From contig CAIVAH010000321.1 in assembly GCA_903903765.1 (NCBI GenBank), positions 1-10,183 on the forward strand: DNA of 10,183 bases, given 5' to 3'. Both the position numbers and the translations under genes were made by a program. Source of the stretch: an uncultured Methylococcaceae bacterium. GTDB lineage: Bacteria > Pseudomonadota > Gammaproteobacteria > Methylococcales > Methylomonadaceae. Under the pieces are notes generated by a model. That model did not search any database and had not been told where the DNA came from. It saw nothing but the letters and a program-made list of their open reading frames with translations. Shown here one piece after another: positions 6,658 through 10,183 of this stretch; within the stretch, counting starts at the first letter, position 1, and each line of letters starts with the position of its first letter.

Positions 6658-7443
6658 ATGAAATTGACACGACTGCTGACCTTTGTGACTTTAAGCACTG
6701 TAATGCTATTTACGTTAATCGGATGCGATAGCACCCAAAAAGAAAAAATCACCCAACTTAGTCAGCTTGATGGCAAAGAATTTGGCGTTCCCACCGGTAC
6801 TGTAGCGGACTCACTGGTTTTATCTAAATTCTCAAAGGCTAAATTTCAATATTACAACTCGATCCTTGATGCGGCGATAGCAGTAAAACAAGGGAAAATT
6901 AATGCGGCAGCATACGACGAACCGGTGTTAAAAAATATTGCTGGGAAAAACCCAGGATTAATGGTGCTGCCGGACATGATTACCCATGACGATTATGGGT
7001 TTGCTGTCCGATTAAATGATCCATCCCTTAAGGCGGCGATAGACACGGTTGTAGAAGAGATGAAAGCCAACGGCGAATACGATGCGATGATTAAGCGCTG
7101 GCTGCCTACTGAAGGTGCGCCAAGCCCTATGCCGGGTATTGAAACGGGCAGCAATGGCGTATTGAAATTTGGTACCTCAGCAGTTACCGAACCCTTCTCA
7201 TTCGTGGATGGATCTCAACAAGTGGTAGGCATTGATATAGAGCTGGCAGCGTTGGTCGCGAAAAAACTGAATAAGAAATTAGAGGTCGTTAATATGGAGT
7301 TCGGCTCCATGATCCCAGCACTGGCCGCTGGCAAGGTAGATATGATAGGGGCCTGCATTACGATTACCGAAGACCGTTCGAAAAAAGTGCTGTTCTCCGC
7401 GCCTTATTACCGTGGTGGAATTGCCGCTATCGTGAAACAGTAA
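6658..7443 (+). CDS. Lipoprotein solute-binding protein of the SBP_bac_3 family with circularly permuted lobe order
   Basis: A 261-residue binding protein predicted to be anchored in the inner membrane. The signal peptide ends in the lipobox LIGC with Cys23 as lipid site; Asp24 at +2 is the classic E. coli-type inner-membrane retention signal. The mature protein starts with what is normally the second half of the fold: LDGKEFGVPTGT at 37-48, YDEP with Asp87, and DGEYDAMI..W-like NGEYDAMIKRW at 138-148. The usual first half follows: GTSAVTEPFSF at 172-182, GIDIEL at 191-196, and ITITEDRSKKVLFS with Arg240. Ligand residues typical of amino-acid binders (Asp87, Arg240) are present. Total length is normal for one domain, so nothing is missing; only the order is changed. 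A ribosome site AAAGGA lies at 6641-6646. No permease is adjacent. It may feed the fused transporter at 252-3628, or act as a ligand sensor for the partner-switching genes (inference). A terminator follows. Confidence 0.9.
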   Translation: MKLTRLLTFVTLSTVMLFTLIGCDSTQKEKITQLSQLDGKEFGVPTGTVADSLVLSKFSKAKFQYYNSILDAAIAVKQGKINAAAYDEPVLKNIAGKNPGLMVLPDMITHDDYGFAVRLNDPSLKAAIDTVVEEMKANGEYDAMIKRWLPTEGAPSPMPGIETGSNGVLKFGTSAVTEPFSFVDGSQQVVGIDIELAALVAKKLNKKLEVVNMEFGSMIPALAAGKVDMIGACITITEDRSKKVLFSAPYYRGGIAAIVKQ

Positions 7444-7530
7444 AATAAGGCAAGAAAGATACAATTGCGTCTTGTTTGCTCGTTGGTGTCGGAATAGGCT
7501 TTACTAGGAAACACGGCATAATGAATCAAA

Positions 7531-7560
7531 AGCCCAACTCTCAAAGGGGTTGAGCTTTTT
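7531..7560 (+). terminator. Rho-independent terminator after the binding-protein gene
   Basis: AGCCCAACTC (7531-7540) pairs with GGGTTGAGCT (7547-7556) with one C-A mismatch and one wobble, followed by a T-run to 7560. It lies 87 bases after the stop of the lipoprotein gene. Confidence 0.8.
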
Positions 7561-7642
7561 ATGCTAACCGTCGTTTAAGTAACGGTAATCAACTTCAATC
7601 ACTACACACTTTATTACACACTAAAAATATACCATTGATTTT

Positions 7643-7712
7643 ATTAGGAAAATAGCGCCAGCGTTAGTTGAAAATCCGCGTGTTACTGGTTCGATTCCAG
7701 TCTCCAATACAA
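7643..7712 (+). pseudogene. Decayed tRNA-Phe(GAA)-like pseudogene
   Basis: The 3' half reads as a tRNA: anticodon loop TTGAAAA (7668-7674, anticodon GAA), then TCCGCGTGTT, and a perfect T arm ACTGG/TTCGATT/CCAGT (7685-7701). The order and wording match bacterial tRNA-Phe. The acceptor 3' strand CTCCAAT is followed by A and CAA in place of CCA. ATTAGGA at 7643-7649 pairs only partly with it (two A-C mismatches and one wobble). The D arm is mostly deleted: TAGC runs straight into GCCAGCG, and the 5' anticodon stem no longer pairs. At 70 bases it is too short for a working tRNA. A terminator follows directly. The isotype call rests on the anticodon loop and T-arm wording. Confidence 0.6.
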
Positions 7713-7722
7713 ATAAAATCAT

Positions 7723-7747
7723 GCTCACAGCGATGTGGGCTTTTTTT
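7723..7747 (+). terminator. Rho-independent terminator after the tRNA pseudogene
   Basis: GCTCACA (7723-7729) pairs with TGTGGGC (7734-7740) around a 4-base loop (one T-G wobble), followed by seven Ts. It is nearly the same as the terminator after tRNA-Leu at 8233-8256. Confidence 0.85.
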
Positions 7748-8095
7748 ATATCTGTTGGTTTGGGAAATCCTGGCAATGTCTTACCTCATAAAATAATGCT
7801 TATCAAACTAAACTTTAAAACTAGCAATTATCAAGCTGATAAAGGGCGTCATCAGATCCCTACAAGCTAGATTAAAATGTTTAATTGTTAAATATAGTAA
7901 AAATATATTGGTGCTAAATTGGGTTCGTTTCGCAAAAAATGTTTTTTAGTTAAGTAGATTAATTGCCCAATGGTAAACATGCCAACTAAACATATAAAAA
8001 ATAAAAGATTAGAACCCTAGTTAATCTAGTGTTTTACAACCCGATGTTGTATGCCCCATAAGACATTATTGGTTCGGCGCTTTGGAACGGCAGTT
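7748..8095. other. Intergenic stretch with no recognisable gene
   Basis: About 350 AT-rich bases with frequent stops in all frames and no ribosome site leading into a plausible frame. Short inverted repeats occur: CTGAT/ATCAG around 7834-7856, and AGATTA/TAATCT around 8008-8030. Neither has a following T-run. I see no RNA gene, insertion sequence or coding signal here. Confidence 0.6.
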
Positions 8096-8126
8096 TTGGT
8101 AATAGGCCTCACAAATACGCTATAAT
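8096..8126 (+). promoter_or_regulatory. Promoter of tRNA-Leu
   Basis: A perfect -10 TATAAT lies at 8121-8126, with TTGGTA at 8096-8101 as a four-of-six -35 and a rather long 19-base spacer. The mature tRNA begins 12 bases after the -10. Confidence 0.65.
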
Positions 8127-8137
8127 CACGATGTATG

Positions 8138-8222
8138 GCCGACGTGGTGGAATTGGTAGACACGCAACCTTGAGGTGGTTGTGACTTAGGTCGTAAGAGT
8201 TCGAGTCTCTTCGCCGGCACCA
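8138..8222 (+). tRNA. tRNA-Leu (anticodon GAG)
   Basis: An 85-base class II tRNA with encoded CCA. The acceptor is GCCGACG / CGCCGGC with discriminator A8219. The anticodon stem CAACC/GGTTG holds loop TTGAGGT, giving anticodon GAG, which reads CUU and CUC codons. A long variable arm (GAC/GTC stem) and the T arm AAGAG/TTCGAGT/CTCTT confirm leucine. The fifth acceptor pair is an A8142-C8214 mismatch, which is unusual but not fatal. A promoter stands directly upstream and a terminator directly downstream, so it is a single-gene unit. Confidence 0.96.
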
Positions 8223-8232
8223 ATAAAATTTA

Positions 8233-8256
8233 GCTCACAGACATGTGGGCTTTTTT
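8233..8256 (+). terminator. Rho-independent terminator of tRNA-Leu
   Basis: GCTCACA (8233-8239) pairs with TGTGGGC (8244-8250) around a 4-base loop, followed by six Ts. The flanking AATAAAAT and the hairpin recur after the tRNA-Phe pseudogene at 7713-7747. Confidence 0.88.
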
Positions 8257-8292
8257 ATGCCTAGCACTTTTATTCTCTCGATTCGATAAACC

Positions 8293-8316
8293 AAAAAAAG
8301 GCCGCCTAACGCGACC
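8293..8316 (-). terminator. Rho-independent terminator of the CDGSH gene
   Basis: On the minus strand GGTCGC (8316-8311) pairs with GCGGCC (8305-8300) around a GTTAG loop, with one T-G wobble, followed by seven Ts (8299-8293). It lies 33 bases after the CDGSH stop. On the plus strand the same stem has a C-A mismatch but is also followed by Ts, so it might work weakly in both directions. Confidence 0.8.
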
Positions 8317-8349
8317 CTTCTTTTTGCCTACTCAAGTATTTATTCGTGT

Positions 8350-8586
8350 TTACAGTTTGCTGTGTGCCCCATCGCAAAAAGGTTGGTTAGCGGTGATTTT
8401 GCATCCGCAGAAATACACCGTTTTATTTTCAGTGGCGGTAAATGCCACGGGGGAGAATGGGCTACCATGATGCGCACCATCGCAAAATGGTTGGGTTTTG
8501 CTTTTCCCGCAGGAACACCAATAGTAGGTTTTGCCGCTTTCAACGGCAACTGCATAGGGACTTTTTTGGGCGATTTCCGGTTTCAT
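8350..8586 (-). CDS. CDGSH iron-sulfur protein with two [2Fe-2S] motifs
   Basis: A 78-residue soluble protein with two complete CDGSH-type motifs (C-x-C-x2-S/T-x3-P-x-C-D-G-A-H). The first has Cys24, Cys26, Cys35 and His39; the second has Cys60, Cys62, Cys71 and His75. Each set binds one [2Fe-2S] cluster by three Cys and one His, the hallmark of mitoNEET-like proteins. Small tandem-motif forms of this length are common in bacteria. Their roles in redox or cluster handling are not well settled, so no specific reaction is claimed. A strong ribosome site AAGGAG lies 7 bases before the ATG. The gene follows the TauE gene by 93 bases on the same strand and has its own terminator. It could be read together with the sulfide genes or alone. 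Confidence 0.93.
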   Translation of the reverse strand: MKPEIAQKSPYAVAVESGKTYYWCSCGKSKTQPFCDGAHHGSPFSPVAFTATENKTVYFCGCKITANQPFCDGAHSKL

Positions 8587-8679
8587 TTTTTATCTCCTTA
8601 ATGGGACCTTATTTTTAATGGATTTAACGGGAATATCAATCTTTATTTCGGGTTGCTTAAAAATAAGTAGGCTAGCTAA

Positions 8680-9528
8680 TCAGAAACCCACTAGCGTTTT
8701 AACCAACATAAAAATGGCAATAGTGGCAGAGAGCATGCCAAATATCAGCACGCTAATGTGTCTGGGGATTTTGCCGTGCAGCGCTCTACCAAGCAGCATG
8801 CCTACCAGTGTCGCCCCAACAAACGGTAAGGCAATGGGCCATAAAATAGTACCGTTGCCGGCATAAGAGAAGGCGCTAACCATGGACACCAAGCTGATTA
8901 CAGCCAGTGAGGTGGCCACTATCATTTTGCTTTCTAGGTTGCTGATGCTGTGCAGGGTGGGCACAATAATGAAGCCACCGCCTACCCCCAATAGCCCAGA
9001 CAAAAAGCCAGAAAAGCCGCCGGTTAAAATCAGGCGCTTGGTGCAAGGCGCGGTCCAAAATAATTTAGAGGTGGCTGGATTAACCGAGCAAGCCGGCTCG
9101 GGTTTTTCATTGTCGTCGCAACCGTTTGGGTCATCGCAATCGTCCCCTATCAAGAGGGTCGGCGTTTTAAATTTTTGAAAAGACCGAATCGACACGGTCA
9201 ACAACACCACAGAAAATAATATGGCCAAGACTTTTTCAGGCAATTGATGGGCGACTAAAACGCCCAGCGGTGCACACAACACCCCAAAACTGGCTAGCAG
9301 GGTCGCTGCTTTGTAGCGGACTATGCCAGATCGCAATCCTAATGCGGCAGCCAAACCGGCCGACAAGGTGATGGCCATCAAGGAGATGGGCGCAGCATCT
9401 ATCATGTTGAGGTTTAAGAAAAACACCAACAGTGGCAAGGAAAGTATCGCCCCGCCGGCACCCGTGATGGCCAGCACAAAGCCAACAAACAGTCCGAGTA
9501 AAAGGCTTATATGGATAGGATCAAGCAC
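8680..9528 (-). CDS. TauE/SafE-family sulfite/organosulfonate exporter
   Basis: A 282-residue inner-membrane protein of the TauE/SafE (4-toluene sulfonate uptake/sulfite exporter) family. Two homologous halves each carry a glycine-rich motif: AITGAGGAILSLPLL at 20-34 and LLGVGGGFIIVPTL at 179-192. About eight hydrophobic segments are visible, four per half. The central loop (about 122-165) is rich in Asp and Cys (CDDPNGCDD, then PACSVNPAT and FWTAPC) and ends in the CxVNPxT..FWT pattern I associate with the sulfide-oxidation relatives of this family. The start is GTG at 9528, supported by GAGGA 6 bases upstream; no ATG fits as well. It begins 17 bases after the SQR stop, so the two genes form an operon. 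The likely job is export of sulfite or a related sulfur anion made during sulfide oxidation (inference from context). Confidence 0.9.
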   Translation of the reverse strand: MLDPIHISLLLGLFVGFVLAITGAGGAILSLPLLVFFLNLNMIDAAPISLMAITLSAGLAAALGLRSGIVRYKAATLLASFGVLCAPLGVLVAHQLPEKVLAILFSVVLLTVSIRSFQKFKTPTLLIGDDCDDPNGCDDNEKPEPACSVNPATSKLFWTAPCTKRLILTGGFSGFLSGLLGVGGGFIIVPTLHSISNLESKMIVATSLAVISLVSMVSAFSYAGNGTILWPIALPFVGATLVGMLLGRALHGKIPRHISVLIFGMLSATIAIFMLVKTLVGF

Positions 9529-9545
9529 AGATTGTCCTCAAAAAA

Positions 9546-10183
9546 TTAAAGCGGTTTATTAGCATCAAGCTTAATCGGTTTGGCCAACCACTCCCTGCCC
9601 TTGAGCATGGCCCACCAATAAATAGGCGGCAAAATACGCTCTTTTAAAATCCATGCTAAACGGGATGGTTGTTGGCTGTTGATAAACCACTTAGGGAAAC
9701 TCGGCATTAAGCGGCCGCCAAAACCAAACTCGGCTAAGACAATTTTGCCGCGCTCCACCGTTAATGGGCAAGAGCCGTAGCCATCGTAAGCGGCACGGTG
9801 TTGGCCTTTATTCAAATCGAACAAGACATTGGTGGCGACCACCGGTGCTTGTTTACGCGCCGCCGCTGCGGTTTTAGCATTGGGGCAATTGGTCACGTCA
9901 CCCAATGCATAAATGCTGGGATAGCGTTTGTGCTGCAAGGTGTCTTGACTGACGTCCACCCAACCGGCGGCATCGACCAAAGTACTGGCACGAATAAAGT
10001 CCGGCGCTTGTTGCGGCGGTACCACATGGATCATGTCAAAGGTGGTCTCTAGCGTCGAAGTGTTGCCGTCGGCATCGCTAACGGTAAACCAGGCTTTTTT
10101 AGCCGGGCCATCAATTTTTGTTAAGCGGTGGTTAAAGTTTAATTTAGCCCGATAGCGCTTTACGTATTCCATCAAAGCCGGCA
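9546..10183 (-). CDS. sqr: Sulfide:quinone oxidoreductase, type II-like (C-terminal part; 5' end outside window)
   Basis: A membrane-associated flavoprotein that oxidises sulfide and passes electrons to quinone. Only the C-terminal 211 codons or so are present, and the frame runs open off the right edge. Visible family landmarks are the second dinucleotide-fold end (VDAAGWVDVSQDTL, then RYPSIYALGDVTNCPNAKTA), the helix AAARKQAPVV, YDGYGSCPLTVERG, and LAEFGFGGRLMPSFP followed by an amphipathic C-terminal tail rich in Trp and Arg (WAMLKGREWL). This matches the mitochondrial-like SQR group. Where the human enzyme has Cys in GDCTN, this one has Val (GDVTN), with a Cys two residues later (NCPNAK). 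The other active-site Cys lies outside the window. It is first in an operon with the TauE/SafE exporter. Confidence 0.88.
   Translation of the reverse strand, partial: PALMEYVKRYRAKLNFNHRLTKIDGPAKKAWFTVSDADGNTSTLETTFDMIHVVPPQQAPDFIRASTLVDAAGWVDVSQDTLQHKRYPSIYALGDVTNCPNAKTAAAARKQAPVVATNVLFDLNKGQHRAAYDGYGSCPLTVERGKIVLAEFGFGGRLMPSFPKWFINSQQPSRLAWILKERILPPIYWWAMLKGREWLAKPIKLDANKPL

Noticed and set aside
8026..8223. Minus-strand open frame of 65 codons across tRNA-Leu
   Set aside because: It is the antisense of the tRNA and its promoter. Its MVPAKRLELLRPK-like text is the familiar false protein from reading a Leu tRNA backwards.
7713..8256. Direct repeat of AATAAAAT plus hairpin as the ends (att sites) of an integrated element
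   Set aside because: Only about 500 bases lie between the copies, with no integrase or cargo, and the repeat is just the tRNA terminator tail.
8362..8866. Plus-strand open frames opposite the CDGSH and TauE genes
   Set aside because: They are shadows of well-supported minus-strand genes and show no domain, ribosome site or codon logic of their own.

Overview
The window reads as chromosomal DNA of an AT-rich proteobacterium, probably a gammaproteobacterium. The evidence is the Leu tRNA with an encoded CCA end, a Pho-box-like site of the enterobacterial type, a lipoprotein signal with Asp at +2, and a sulfide:quinone oxidoreductase/TauE pair. The genus cannot be named from the sequence.

Positions 1-7443 hold the interesting part. 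At the left edge, on the minus strand, is the start of a STAS-domain protein (anti-sigma-factor-antagonist type). Divergent from it is a two-gene ABC transporter operon. Its first gene encodes two tandem solute-binding domains fused to an amino-acid-type permease. Its second gene overlaps by ATGA and encodes a polar-amino-acid-type ATPase with an extra C-terminal domain of about 120 residues. That domain resembles a degenerate RsbW/SpoIIAB-type (HATPase) anti-sigma kinase. Next comes a stand-alone chemoreceptor-like periplasmic sensor and a Na+/phosphate cotransporter with a PhoU-like tail, preceded by a four-unit, 11-bp-period array matching the PhoB box. Convergent with these is an intact RsbW-like HATPase gene, and divergent from that is a lipoprotein solute-binding protein. 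In this lipoprotein, and in both domains of the fused permease, the two halves of the SBP_bac_3 fold come in the reverse of the usual order, which looks like a circular permutation.

My reading (inference) is a membrane sensing/transport locus in which permuted binding proteins and their ABC transporter are wired to a partner-switching module (STAS, HATPase, probably a PP2C phosphatase outside the window). The degenerate HATPase domain on the transporter ATPase is the candidate physical link. The Pho-box operon in the middle adds phosphate control.

Positions 7444-8260 are mostly non-coding. They hold a terminator, a decayed tRNA-Phe-like pseudogene with its own terminator, about 350 bases with no recognisable gene, and then a promoter, tRNA-Leu(GAG) and a terminator closely resembling the one after the pseudogene.

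Positions 8260-10183 hold an ordinary sulfur-metabolism block on the minus strand: a partial type II-like sulfide:quinone oxidoreductase, a TauE/SafE anion exporter 17 bases after it, and a two-motif CDGSH iron-sulfur protein ending in a clear terminator.
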